Positions 24,431 to 36,354 are shown, counted from the first letter of the stretch. The stretch is 64,000 bases of DNA from Boswellia sacra (GCA_013180625.2 SNVD02009237.1:248001-312000); one strand, 5' to 3'. A program made the numbers and translations. The notes: generated by a model from the sequence alone, not told the origin.

Positions 24431-24480
24431 GTTGGATGTACTCCTGCAAAGAGGCTGAAGATGAAAAGAATCACAACCAG
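24431..24480 (-). pseudogene. possible captured exon (probable midasin piece)
   Basis: The minus strand reads SSASLQEYIQQ and is followed by a GTATG donor. It resembles a SLEEFIQTS phrase that I associate with plant midasin downstream of the segment at 26036-26146, which would fit the order of fragments here. Very short; low confidence. Confidence 0.3.
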
Positions 24481-26035
24481 TGCACTGGTATACATAAGAG
24501 AGTTTGAGGGAAGTGTTTTTCATTGCACTTGCTAAACTGCATCAAATGAATTGGGTTCAGTCAATGGGGCATGCAAGTATGATTCTCTTCTAGCAAATAT
24601 ACTCATATTACATTCAATTCTATAAGTAGACCACCTACGTGTATATGCGAACAAAAACTCGAACATAGAAGTTCATTTGAACAGATAGCATAGGAACAAT
24701 GTACCGCTTGTATCGATTTGCATGGCTTTGCATTCTATTGGCTATTCAATTAGTTTATTACCTTTAATTTGAGGCAGATTTAGATGTAAAACAGAAATGG
24801 TAAAAGTTCCTTCGCTCGGCATGAAGATAATTTGTAACCACTTAAATTCCAAACATAACAAGAGAGTGGTGCACATGAACACAAATGCAAAACTTAATAA
24901 CAGTATCATGATCTTTAGACCGCCAAATTTATAAGAATATTAAAAAGTACCTTGACTCTCTCCTTTTCATTAGTGTCCATAATATATGCCATATACCTAG
25001 CAAAAAGTAAATGGGTGATATTACACAAGGATATTCTAATACAGCAAAAAGCATTGATGACAGAGAAAAGCACATCAATTATTATGAAACAACAAGTTGA
25101 CTCCAAAATGAACTAGGCCTTGTGGTTGCAAGAGAAATATTTGAAGACCAACCATATCACTAAACACAACTGAATCACATAGAATCAAATGAAATTATTT
25201 TGTTCAGTAGTTGCAAGCATAGGAAACTGTGAAATTTTGAACATTTGGGTAATTTGCAATAATTGTTGAGGCATCTAGAAGAAATTTAAGAACAAGGAAA
25301 AGTGTATATTACAGAAAACACAAAAAAACAGCATTCTATATTTCTTCATATGCTTGAAATAATATTGGAAATACAAAGAAATATGGTGGGAAATTACTAA
25401 ACAGCACAAATGCTATCTACATTAAGATCTGTGTCAATTTAATTCAATCTGTGATTATAAACCCCAACCCCCCCAACCCAAAAATTAAAATCCCAAGAAG
25501 AAAAAAATGGATATATGCATTTACTGTCAGAGATATGGGCTAATTGAATTCAGTAGATATTATAATTGCCAACTATCTCATGCAAACTCAACCTTTTGGT
25601 TTATATCAATAACGATTAATAAACACATAGCAGGCTACAACTTTCATATGCAGAGGCATAAGTAGAAAACTAAACGAAACAAAGCAACAACGTGACATCG
25701 AAGAGTGAAACTGTATGCTTCTAGGGCACGTTTCAAGATAAAACAAAGTTAAAACTCCATTCGCCTTCTTTTATAAACCCACGAAGAATATGGTTGCAAG
25801 ATAGCCAAAATGAAGTCTCACCTGCTTTCTCTGCTTTTATCTTGTTTTTTAAATTTGACACTACACTATATAATGGTATGCTTTAACATGCCGAAAGGAG
25901 GAAGGCTTTTTGTATACTAATTCCCTCACATAATATAAGCCAAAATAGTGTGAACTTATATCTGCTATTACCATTAGTTCTATATAGATGGCAAAGTTCT
26001 TACTCAAACAATTATTATCCAGGTAAATATACCTT
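24481..26035. other. nested CACTA interior, intron-like
   Basis: AT-rich sequence between fragments. A possible short exon (RYMAYIMDTNEKERVKV, minus, about 24950-25001) is not assigned. Confidence 0.4.
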
Positions 26036-26282
26036 CCCAGCATTATTTTCATACTGATCTTGCACCTCATCAAGCAATGCAGGCCAAGAATCAAGCTCCA
26101 TCTTTTGCCATGCACACACCAGACCAGTAATGGGTTCCAGCAGATCTGTAAGCCAAAATAGAATGAAATGTAATAAAAATTAAATAGGTAAAAAGCTGAA
26201 AGCTGATGGAAATTTACATACCAGAAAGAGGGAATTTGTGCCAGTTTCCAGTAGCATCTGCACCTTATTGATCAGAATTTGC
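26036..26282 (-). pseudogene. captured exons resembling midasin (MDN1)
   Basis: Midasin is a giant AAA ATPase that removes assembly factors from pre-60S ribosomes. Two minus-strand exons join in frame: one ending NKVQMLLETGTNSLFL (about 26282-26222, donor GTATGT), the next starting after TTACAG at about 26146 and reading DLLEPITGLVCAWQKMELDS then WPALLDEVQDQYENNAGK, with donor GTATA near 26036. The pattern of a conserved W(Q/R)KMEL(D/E)SW motif is what I remember of the midasin linker region. A further open exon at 26637-26545 (LLMSPQGLLGKHFEKLIQRD) may come from the same gene. The assignment is tentative. Confidence 0.55.
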
Positions 26283-26544
26283 AGCCCTAACATAACCTTT
26301 AAATAAGGCAAAAAAAATTCAGTCATCTATCCCATCATTTTTGCATCAGTGCTGACTACTATCATAAAAAATTTAGAAAAAGAAATATAAAGAAAAAGTT
26401 GAAAGGGATGAAAAAGGTATGATCATGTAGAAAAAAAGAGGTGAGCAGCCATCATCAGAAACATAGCAAGCTAGTTTATTGGCTGGGTAATCAAATACAT
26501 GAGCTCTAGGTTCAACATATGGAGATTCTAATACAATTTCCGGC

Positions 26545-26637
26545 TATTGACTGAGAAAGTTGAGACGAGGATCACGTTGTATAAGCTTTTCAAAGTGCTT
26601 GCCTAACAAGCCTTGTGGGGACATCAGGAGATGCTGC
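26545..26637 (-). pseudogene. captured exon, gene uncertain (possibly midasin)
   Basis: After TTTTAG the minus strand reads QHLLMSPQGLLGKHFEKLIQ then RDPRLNFLSQ and stops. A clean open stretch with a coding-like composition, placed just upstream of the midasin-like exons in the same orientation. I cannot place it in a family with confidence. Confidence 0.4.
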
Positions 26638-27811
26638 CTAAAATAGAAAGAAACAGCTTCATCACTACATGATGATTGGCGAGAACTAATTTATAAAAAG
26701 TTAAGAAATGGTATTCTTATTAACCACCTCTCTAAAATGAAAAGAAGATAAAATAAATATAAAAATTGCAGTGGCTACATCCAACACTTAATAACCCTGA
26801 GTTGCTTTCAACATAGTCGAAAGAAATAATACGGTGAAAAGACTTAAAGGCACATGCATAATGTAAACAAAACAAATACTAAATGAGGTTGAGCAAAGGC
26901 CAGAGTAACAGTAACATGATTTAACATCACACCAAAATATCAAATCAAATATAAAGCAGAAGCAAACTATGATAAGGAAGTAGTTACATGATTAACATAA
27001 AATTAAGCCTTGGTGGAAACATATGAAATACTAAGAAAAATATATAAAGGTGCTATCTGTTTCTTCACCCAGGAAAATAAAGCTGTTATGTACTCTGTTT
27101 CTAAGTAAGCTTTTAAACAAGCTTTCAACGTGAGTAAGTTTCTGGGTCAGGGTACAGTACCTTGATCCCTTCATGATAAAAGGGAAAGTAAAACTTACTA
27201 TTTCAAAAGAGTAGAAGATATGGGCATATGCTATACAAGTTTCAGATTTATGTTGAACCAGAGCAGTGGTCCTAGCCAAAAAATACAAGAATTTAAAAAT
27301 AAATAAACCCTATGAAATTGTAAATTCATGAATTGTAGTCAATCTTTGGTCTTAATAGTACATTTTGTACTAGGAAAGATATGGAATCTCATACCACAAC
27401 AGCAGAAGAGAATTACAAGCACAATAATTTCCCAAGAGTAATATTATCTGGACACTTCAAAGTAAAAACAAATAGAGTGAACCAGAATTTTGACTATAAT
27501 TTATGAGAATTGGTTTAATGTTATCAATGAGTGAACTAACGGGAAATTTCACATTTGCCATTAACATATTAGACAATATAGAGAGCGAACAATACCACAA
27601 TCATGACAACCAAAGGATAGGTGATCCTCATAATACTTAATATTCACGAGCTAGAAAACAATTAACATTACTCTACCAAGTTATTCACAATCTCAGTCCA
27701 GAAAAAGTATACAAGCAGACCACAATAAAAATAAAACTTACCTAATTAACCAAATCAACCACAATTTAAGCAATCCAATGTGATTAAGCAGTTAAATTTT
27801 TTTTCATTTAC
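26638..27811. other. nested CACTA interior, no exon recognised
   Basis: AT-rich, intron-like. The 85-codon minus frame at 27031-27288 has no recognised family. Confidence 0.4.
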
Positions 27812-29240
27812 CTTCCCATCCAAAGAGGAAATTGCAGCTTCTGCCTCCTCCCTCGTGGCAAATGAGACAAAGCCATATCCAACTGATTTTCCTGGAGTTT
27901 CAAAAACGACCTTGACAGAAACAGGGTTAGAATTGGCTGAAAAAAAATTCTCTGAGATCGCTGGATCTAGCTTTCCAAGCAAGATTTGACACATGAAGCT
28001 TATAAGGTGTTTCGCCAGGTTGTGGTTCTTCAGCAGGGGAAATTGAGGGACTTGGAGGATGAGGAGGACATGGCTTCTTGAATTTCTTTGCAAACTCAAC
28101 TCTAATAATCCTCCCAGACGCTTACTACACCAAAAATCATAAATGAAGGTATAAACTTGTTGTCTGGCTAGTAATTTTCTGTTGCGAAAAGCTCCACATA
28201 CTCAAATTCATAGTCACCAGAACAACCCGCGACAAGCAGAAGAAAACTAGAAAGGAAAACAGAATAGGGAAAAGAAGGCCAACATGAAATATAGAGACAA
28301 AGAAAAAAGAACAAAATCCTAAGAAACAACTAGAGTTACAATGCAACATTTTAAGGAGGTTACTCAACTTCCTTGTGTGGCTATCCTATAAATAAGAAGT
28401 AAAACCCTTTCTGCCTGTACAACTAAACCATCTAAGCTTATGGGAGTCAAAAACTAATTCAGTATAGTTATGAGCAACGGCAAATAGTGTTTGCAGAAAG
28501 CAAACTTGAAATCTTCAAATATAAGGCACTTCAAGGAGAAAAGGATAGAAAAACATAATCTCCTATAAACATGCAGCAAGCGATATCAAAGTTTCAGTTT
28601 TCTTATTTAATAATTGTCCAAGTATCAACCCCACATAAATGAGGACGTATACATAAATGTATTTCTATTCGCACAATCAAAGCCCCCCTTCAGATGAATT
28701 CCCTTATTGCATTTCAAGTAACAAAAGAGCCCGTAAATTAAAATCTAATGACACCAATTTGACCGTTTAAGATAATAAATAACAGAAGGAAATACAGATA
28801 AGTAAAAAACCATATCAATAAACATAAAAGTAAATAATATTTCGAAGCACAAATATGAACCAAAAACTCACATAGGTGTCAAATTTATCAACAGTAACCT
28901 GAGCTTCTTCCGGAGAAGCCATTGTCACAAATGCAAAGTTCCGGTTTTTCCCACCTTTATGTTTTATAATCTACCATTAACAGCTCACAATCAAAACCCC
29001 ATAACAGAAACAACATAATCAATTTAAACAAACCCGAAAAAAATGTTTTAAAAATAGAGAAAGTAGAACCTCAACATCTTTAACAGCTCCACATTGGCCA
29101 AAAAAGTCCTTGATATCTGTAACAGAGAAAGACCAAGGCAAATTGAACACATAGATCTTTCTCCTCACATTTTGTGTCTAGGTTTGCTCTGGTTTTGCTT
29201 CTTCCACTAGTGTTGTTGTTTCTTCCACCGTAGAGCATAA
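27812..29240 (-). pseudogene. captured chloroplast RNA-binding protein (cpRNP, two RRMs), three exons
   Basis: cpRNPs are nuclear-encoded two-RRM proteins that bind and stabilise plastid RNAs. Three minus-strand exons with GT/AG introns are readable: 29240-29070 (KIYVFNLPWSFSVTDIKDFF: RNP2 and first helix of RRM1), 28970-28872 (NRNFAFVTMASPEEAQ: RNP1 of RRM1) and 28122-27812 (SGRIIRVEFAKKFKKP, proline-rich linker, then RRM2 with LHVSNLAWKA and GYGFVSFATREEAEAAIS). Exon 3 is open for about 103 codons. One TAG occurs in the linker before RRM1 (about 29180). The transit peptide and the end of RRM2 are absent. Introns are kept, so this was captured from genomic DNA. Confidence 0.85.
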
Positions 29241-29299
29241 CTGAAAGCGGCAGTTCCTTGTCGGCCGTTTAAGATAATAAATAAAAGTAGAGTAAGAAC

Positions 29300-29411
29300 C
29301 TTTAGTACCAGCCTTGATCTTCAATGCCAACTTCACGGCTGCATCAAAGAAATCAACTACTTTTGCAAAATCTTCCTTAATAAACCCCCTAGATGTCAGA
29401 GCCGGGGTTCC
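29300..29411 (-). pseudogene. captured exon of serine hydroxymethyltransferase (SHMT)
   Basis: SHMT is the PLP enzyme that interconverts serine and glycine with tetrahydrofolate. The minus strand reads [19 protein letters not shown] then [18 protein letters not shown] and meets a GTTCTTAC donor at 29299, matching the GTPALTSRG segment near the C-terminus of plant SHMT. Upstream of GTPA the frame hits TAG, so capture starts there. The intron that follows leads to the cpRNP exon at 29240, so splicing would join SHMT to cpRNP. Only 37 codons; no catalytic lysine. Confidence 0.85.
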
Positions 29412-29496
29412 TAGCTGCTAATGGAAAGTTTGACGGAGTCATATCTACAAGTCATACAAGAGTCTTACTTGGAGGCGTGAAGGAAGGTGCTGCGAC

Positions 29497-29640
29497 ATCG
29501 AGCTGGAGCCGTGGTCTGCGTGGAGGTCCCGCAAGCTGGAGGCATGGCGGTCCTGCGACAGCGAGCTGGAGATGTGGCAATCCTGCGACAGCAAGCTGGA
29601 GGCGTGGTGGTCTTGTGACAGTGAGCTGGAGGTGTGGAGC
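29497..29640. repeat. GC-rich 30 bp minisatellite near the right end of the nested CACTA element
   Basis: Four to five copies of a unit starting AGCTGGAG and ending CCTGCGACAGC(G/A), at about 30 bp spacing (one of 33 bp). Strikingly GC-rich in an AT-rich window. It creates long open frames on both strands (29393-29871) that have repeated residues and no family resemblance. Confidence 0.85.
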
Positions 29641-30412
29641 TGCTGTGCCTGCGATGCTGGAGTTGCGACGGCAGAGGCGCTGCAGCGCTTAAGCTTCGAC
29701 GGTGATCTAAAGCCGTGGAGTTGCTGCGAGCCTGCAACGAACGCTGGAGGGAGCTACCGATGGCCGAGTGGTCTGACGGTGGTGCTTCGGTTTAGGGATT
29801 TAAACAAGAAGGAAGGAGACGGCCGGGAAGGGAATATGGTTTGGGAATTAGGAATTATTATGTTTATATAGTCTGGTAAATTTTGTGGTTTTCTAAAACA
29901 TTATAATTTATCATATTCACCCCTAAAAAGTATTTGTAAGTTTAAATACTTTAATTTTTTTCATATACATTCTAATACTATACGGGTCGGGTCGGGTCAA
30001 ACGGTGTTGAAGGGTGGACCCGTACCTGAACCTTATATTTAACCATTATATATTATTTAATTTTTCTATTATTTATAAATTGTTAGCTAAAGATTTTAAA
30101 TTCTAATATATCTATATTTAACCATAAAATCATAATTTTTTGAACAAAATATTTATATTACTATTTGAATTTCTTAATATTTATCTAAATAAAAAAATAA
30201 AATTACTATAATTTTACATAAATTTTAGAATTCACATACTTATCACAATTTAAAAAATATGATAAATATGTGATTGAATAAAGACAAATATGACAAATAT
30301 GATAAATAAATGGGTTTGACTTCTAAACCAATATTATACTTCTCACTTTTTTAAAAAACTGTCAAATAAAAAAAAATACAAAGTGACAAATATGAAAAAT
30401 ATTCTTGCAGTG
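29641..30412. other. right terminal part of the nested CACTA element
   Basis: GC-rich until about 29830, then AT-rich to the terminal repeat. By analogy with the element at 5231-10158 this may hold the promoter for the minus-strand chimeric transcript. A GGGTCGGGTC repeat lies at about 29983-29997. Confidence 0.4.
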
Positions 30413-30610
30413 ATATATTCCAGTGGTGAACCTGAATAGGCACTATACTGGTCTGTACTGAGGTGTAAACAATGCCACGTACTTTAAAGATAATAAATAA
30501 CCTATTCTAATATTTTAAAGCTAAATCCTCCGATTAAATATTAACTTGAACGTTGTATAAGATTACTAAAGTGAATCTTATATGAACATGTTTTTTCTTT
30601 ATTTCACTTG

Positions 30611-33600
30611 ATGGATAAATCTTGGATTTGGAAAGATAGATTGTCTAAGGAGTATTCGGATGGGGTGGATAAATTCTTACAGTTTGCAACTACACACTGT
30701 AACAACTCAAACCTTATGAAATGCCCTTGTAAATCCTGTCAATGTTTTGCCTTTCACACCCAAGAGGAAATTAGAGCCCATTTATTTAGGAAAGGGTTTG
30801 ACACTAAGTACGACACTTGGATTTAGCATGGAGAGCCAACTTCGGTTAATCCACCCAAAATTGTAAACTCATCATTTGCTGAATGTTTTGAAGACAATCA
30901 TCCATATGCTATTTGATATGGTCAATGATGCATTCAAATATAATGAGGATGACCTTAAGTGTTTTGATAAGTTACTTGAAGATGCTGAGAAGCCCTTATA
31001 CCCAGGATGCACATCACACACAAAACTTTCTACCTTAATGAAACTATACAACATTAAAGGAAAATATGGTTGGTCTGACAAAAGTTTCTCTGAGTTACTT
31101 GACCTCCTATCTGATATGTTACCACCCAATAATGAGATGCCTACATCCATGTACGAAGCTAAGAAAACCATGGTTTCTTTAGGTTTGTCTTACGAAAAAA
31201 TACATGCATGCCCTAATGATTGCATTTTATATAGAAAAGAGTATGCATCCGAATCAAGTTGTCCTACATGTGGCTTGTCGAGATGGAAAGTGACACGTAA
31301 AACATCTAAACCTAAGAAAGGCATTCCAGCAAAAGTTGTGTGGTACTTTCCTCCCATTGCAAGATTTAGGAGGTTATTTCAATCTTCTGAAATTGCCCAA
31401 AAGCTTACATGGCATGCCAAGGGTAGAGTTAATGATGGTAAACTTAGACACCCAGCAGACACCCCTGCTTGGAAACTGGTTGATCGTATGTGGCTTGATT
31501 TTAGTGCTGAACATAGAAATCTCCGATTAGCTATATCAACTGATGGGTTTAATCCACATAGTAGCCTAAGTAGTACTTATAGTTGTTGGCCTGTGGTAAT
31601 GGTTACGTATAATCTTCCTCCATGGTTATGCATGCAAAAGCGATTCATGATGTTGTCTCTCTTGATATCGGGTCCGCGACAACCAGGAAATGACACTGAT
31701 GCTTATTTGGCTCCTTTAATTGATGACTTGAACATGCTTTGGGAAGAAGGTGTTCAAGTGTATGATGCCTATAAGCAAGAAATGTTTAACCTTCGAGCAG
31801 TATTGTTGTGGACAATTAATGACTTTCCTGCTTATGGCAATCTCTCTGGTTACTCTGTAAAAGGTTATTATGCTTGTCCAATATGTGAGGAAGGAACATC
31901 GTCATGTAGATTGAAACATGGGAAGAAAAATGTGTACATGGGTCATAGGCGATTTCTCCCAAAAAACCATCCTTTTAGAAAATTGAAAAAGGCTTTCAAT
32001 GGGCATCAAGAATTTGATCTTGCCCCAAGACCACTAACGGGAGAGCAAATACTACAAAAACAAGATAGGGTAGAACACACTTGGGGGAAGAATAAGGATA
32101 AAAAAAGAAAAAAGGTAGAACTCAATGAAAATGTGTGTTGGAAGAAAAAATCCCTTTTCTTTACTCTCCCGTATTGGAAACATTTATATGTTCGTCACAA
32201 TCTAGATGTCATGCACATTGAAAAGAATGTATGTGAGAGCATTTATGGCACATTGTTAAACATTCCTGGGAAAACAAAAGATAGTCTAAACACTAGAATG
32301 GATCTTGTGCACATGGGTTTACGAAAGGAGTTACAACCGAAGGTTGTAAACAACCGAGCATACTTGCCTCTTGCTTACTACTCCTTAAGTGAGAAAGAGA
32401 AGCAGATTTTTTGCCAAACTTTGTATGACCTTCGAGCCCCATTCGGATATTGTTCAAACTTTAAGAATCTTGTGTCATTGGATGATCTAAAGCTTGTTGG
32501 TTTGAAGTCCCATGATTGTCACGCCCTTATGCAACAACTTTTACCCTTGGCCATTAGATCAATTTTGCCTAAGCATGTTCGATGTGCTATTACAAGGTTT
32601 TGTATGTTCTTTAATGATATTTGTAGCAAAGTTGTTGATGTGCCTAAATTAAACCAAATAGAAAGTGATCTAGTGGTTACCTTGTGCTTGCTTGAAAAAT
32701 ACTTCCCACCTTCTTTTTTTGACATAATGGTCCATCTAACGGTCCATTTGGTTAGAGAAGTCAGGTTGTGTGGTCCAGTTTATTTAAGATGGATGTACCC
32801 TTTTGAACGCTTCATGAAAATTCTAAAAGGGTTTGTCCGAAATAGAAATCGTCCTGAAGGTTGTATTGCAGAGTGTTATATTGCAATAGAAGCGATTGAA
32901 TTTAGTGGGAAGTATTTAAATGAAGTTAATGTAGATGAAGTTGATAGTCCCCTGGTTGGGGGTAGAGTGATCTCCATCACTGCTGAAGAGTGGGAGCAAG
33001 CTCATCTATATGTGTTGGAAAACACAGAGGAAGTGCAACCTTACATTGAGTTAGTCTCTCCCTCTCTCTCTCTCTCTCTCTCTTACTTTGTTCCATGGTT
33101 GGGCTTTTCGTGAGGTTCAATTTATCACTTATGATAATTTATCTCTTTTGTTTTGGCAACTTAGCGAGCATATGCAAGTGTTAAAGAATCGTTTCCCAAG
33201 GCAAGCCAAAAATGCTAAGTGGTTGCAAACCCAACACAATCGCAGCTTTATCCAATGGTTTAAAGATAAGGTAATTTGTATTCTTTATTTGCATTGTCTT
33301 GTGTATATAGCTTCATTAACATATTAGCATTTCATTTAACATAATATTTATTTCTTACAGGTTTCGAATTCAATAAATAATGATGAGCCTGTGTCTTCTA
33401 CATTGAAATGGTTAGCTCCAGGGCCTCGTTCATATGTCACAAGATATTCAGGCTATATCATCAACAACTACCACTTCCATATAAGAGATCATGGAGATGA
33501 TAAAGTCCATCAAAATAGTGGAGTTAGTGTCAAGGCAACAACAATGCAGGTTGCAAGTTCAAAAGACAAAAACCCAATTACGGGAGACTTGCTTTTCTAT

Positions 33601-34002
33601 GGAGTTATAAGAGAGATTTGGGTTCTTGATTATCATATACTAACTGTGCCAATTTTTAAGTGTGATTGGGTGGACAGCAACGGGGGTGTGAGAGTGGATG
33701 ACTTGGGTGTGACATTGGTGGATCTTACTCGTATTGGCCACAAGTCAAATCCCTTCATCCTTGCTGCACAAGCAAAGCAAGTGTTTTATGTTACAGACCC
33801 AAGTGATGGTAGATGGTCGGTGGTACAATTTACCAATGACAAATCATACAAAATCGATAGAATTCATGACCAAATACCTAGTTTGGTTGATCATCATCCA
33901 TTCGTAAATGTTTTACCTAATATTGAATCATTTGATACAGTTGATGATGATGATATCAACTACGTTCGTGATAATTGTGAGGGTGTTTGGGTTGATAATT
34001 GA
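30611..34002 (+). pseudogene. CACTA transposase, TNP2 type
   Basis: This is the catalytic transposase of a CACTA element. Three exons: 30611-33049, 33165-33270 and 33361-34002. Domains in order: the Transpos_assoc N-terminal domain (MDKSWIWKDRLSKEY, CPCKSC), a zinc motif (SSCPTCGLSRWK), the Transposase_21 core (STDGFNPH; FPAYGNLSGYSVKGYYACPI; DVMHIEKNVCESIYG), DUF4218 (KSHDCHALMQQLLPLAIR; PFERFMKILKGFVRN) and, in exon 3, DUF4216 (FYGVIREIWVLDYH; VTDPSDGRWSVV). Damage: TAG at 30824 where TWIWHGE is expected, and a frameshift near 30890-30920 that separates the N-terminal domain. From 30876 on, the frame is open for about 725 codons. The copy is recently active but probably dead as it stands. 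Confidence 0.9.
33056..33084. repeat. (CT)n microsatellite in the first tnp2 intron
   Basis: About 13 CT units just after the exon 1 donor (ATTGA|GTTAGT). The residues SPSLSLSLSY that it adds to the open frame are intronic. Confidence 0.8.
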
Positions 34003-34179
34003 ACCATGGAGGAAATACAATTGAGATTGTGGTAGTGCTGATTAATGTTTCAGTTATTTTGCTTAGTCATGTTACATCACCATATATTTGTGTTTCTTTT
34101 ATATTCCATGCTATGTTGTATAACTTGGAAGTATTTAAGTGGCTGTTTGACAGTTTTTTTTTTTGTGCAGGTTGTAACA

Positions 34180-36058
34180 ATGAGTGGAGGAAAACAGTCC
34201 AGTAATGATCAAACTGAGGGTGGTTCAACAACTTCTCGTAGAACAAGAAGAATTTGCAAGAATGTCAAGAGAAATAGAGCTCCTAACGAAGAAAGAATTA
34301 CAATTCAATTTAATGAGTACAATACGCCAGAAGAAGGGCCTATTTCAGACAACTTTATTTCAACCATCGGTCTCGAAGCACGCAATGCAACCTCAATACT
34401 AGTAAATGATTGGAGACTCGTGGATAAAGGGACAAAAGATAGAATATGGGAATCGGTTTTGGTATGAAAATTATCTTTATTTTTCGTTATATATGAAAAT
34501 TATCTTTATTTTTGGTTATATAAGTGTTGTTTTTTTATATAATAGTTCTGCTAGAATCCATAATTCGTTTTTTTTCCATTTTAAATTCCAGAACCACTAC
34601 GATGTTGATCCAGTCCACAAAGATTATGTTATGAAACAAGCTTCAAGGGCATGGCGGCAGTTTAAGACTGTTTTAACTTCAGAACGGGTGTTGAAATGTG
34701 GGAGTATTAAAGATGCCCTAGCAAATAAGCCAGATGAATACAATTTTATTAGCGATGAAGTTTGGGAGAAATTCGTTCGAAGCCGGTTCGCAAATGAATG
34801 GAAGGTGTTAACTGTATAAGTCTTGTTAGGTTATTTCCATTTATAGTTGATGCAATTATGACTTTTTAAATTCCTACATTTTATGCTACATTGTTAGTTT
34901 GAATAATGAATTAATAGTATAGAAGAGATAGAGTATACCAGCCTTGTCTTTAGTTTACCTGTTTTTATTTAATCCAAATGTTGATGTTATTTAATATAAA
35001 TAGATGTTTGTGCTTGAAGGAATTGAGAGGCAGACAACAGGCCAAGAGACGAGAAAATAAATATGATCATACGACAGGGAGGAAAGGCTACCTTCACGTG
35101 GAGAAGGAAATGGTAATTTATTTAGGCTTAAATTTTTCATTAATCAAATCTGATTTTATGGTTTCCATGGTAATTGTTTCATATTTCTTTTGGCTGGTAG
35201 TGCAAAGAAACGGGGAATTATGATACAGCAATTAACCGTTCAGAGTTATGGAAAAGAGGTAGGAAAAGGAAGACTGGTGATTACCATCTAAATGTTCTTC
35301 CTGTGATTGAGAAAATTGTAAGTAAACAAATTGAAACAAAAAAATTACATTATACAAATGCTTGTTATTAGCATATAAGTTGTGTATATAGTGACTAACT
35401 TATAATTGTTGTAGGAGGAGATCCAAAAGCAAGCAGAATCGGAAGTCTTAGACCCTATTGATAGACAAGACATTCTAGTAGGGCATTGGAAACTGAGGAG
35501 CATAGTGGTCGAGTTAGGGGGTGGGGAAATATGTGACACCAACTGCATATTTCAGAGGTGGTTACAAAGAAAAGAGACGTATTAAGGATGTTATGAGACA
35601 GTTAGCAGAGAAAGATAACATCATAGCCCAGCTAAGAGCACAATTGAATGAAGTGAAGTCTGGAAACTCCAATAATACTATTCCAGTGCCCCAAAATGAG
35701 GGTGAGCAAGGGCCAGTGGAGTTGAAAGATGAATATGATGCAGTGGCTGAAAAACCATCAACTGCCAACACGAATGCTAAGAATAAATTGAAGTTAAAAG
35801 ATATGGAAACTTCTAGCCCTGAGGAGGTTGAGGAGGACTTCTCATCAGCGATAAGTAAATTATATTAAATTCATTAGGTTTTGATTATTCAACTATTTAC
35901 ATGTACTATAACCTATTCTATTTGCAATATTATTTTGATCAGGTAGCGTGTAATTTAGCCATTATGAGGGGTTCAGATACTGTAGTTGTTGCATCTGGTT
36001 CTGCTAACGAAAAAGATGACAATAATAAGGAATTCACTCATTTTGTTATAAAAAGATG
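34180..36058 (+). pseudogene. second CACTA gene, Transposase_24 (PTTA/En/Spm) type
   Basis: CACTA elements encode a second, TNPA-like protein that binds subterminal repeats. Exons read on the + strand: 34180-34461 (basic N-terminus, then DWRLVDKGTKDRIWESV), 34592-34804 (HYDVDPVHKDYVMKQASRAW), about 35004-35112 (LRGRQQAKRRENKYDHTTGR), 35201-35317 (SELWKRGRKRKTGDY), 35415-35855 (EEIQKQ...; YVTPTAYFRGGYK; coiled coil MRQLAEKDNIIAQLRAQLNE), and 35947-36058 (CNLAIMRGSDTVVVASGS). A run of five G at 35516-35520 shifts the frame by one base within exon 5; four G would keep it open. Otherwise the exons are clean, suggesting recent function. It lies about 180 bp after tnp2. Confidence 0.82.
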
Positions 36059-36130
36059 AATTTATATAGCTTGCTGACTACAGTCAATAGAGGGAAGGAG
36101 AGTAGGAATTCACTCATTTTGTTATATAAC
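36030..36130. repeat. short direct repeat after the second CACTA gene
   Basis: GGAATTCACTCATTTTGTTA occurs at about 36030 and again at about 36103. A simple local duplication. Confidence 0.7.
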
Positions 36131-36354
36131 AGATTTGGAATTGTTAAAACAATATTTGGTCAGAATGTTGATAGAGGTTTTGTGAATATTTGAAGTTTTT
36201 TTTTTTGGAGATGACAACTTGTTTGATTAATCTAATGATTTAAGTAACTAATGGAGTTATTTCTATTTACAATTCATTCAAAAACTTTAAAGTTACTTCA
36301 TTGTTTTTTCTGCTTCCTTCTATTCTTTTGAAGGTTGAATTATTGTGAATAAGT

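Larger units (their letters stand above)
23178..30412. mobile_element. nested non-autonomous CACTA element carrying several gene fragments
   Basis: Ends are CACTATAAGAAAAATGACC (23178) and, in inverse, CACTGCAAGAATATTTTTC (from 30412); both continue to CATATTTG. The triplet ATA flanks both sides (23175-23177 and 30413-30415), a perfect 3 bp CACTA target duplication. The left subterminal zone has TATTTGGCGGT/ACCGCCAA repeats. No transposase is encoded. Fragments of an FDM/IDN2 XH domain, a probable midasin, a chloroplast RNA-binding protein and SHMT all lie on the minus strand. Confidence 0.85.

Noticed and set aside
29393..29871. Long overlapping open frames on both strands rich in W/S/G or H/R/S
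   Set aside because: They are produced by the GC-rich 30 bp minisatellite; repeated residues, no family resemblance.
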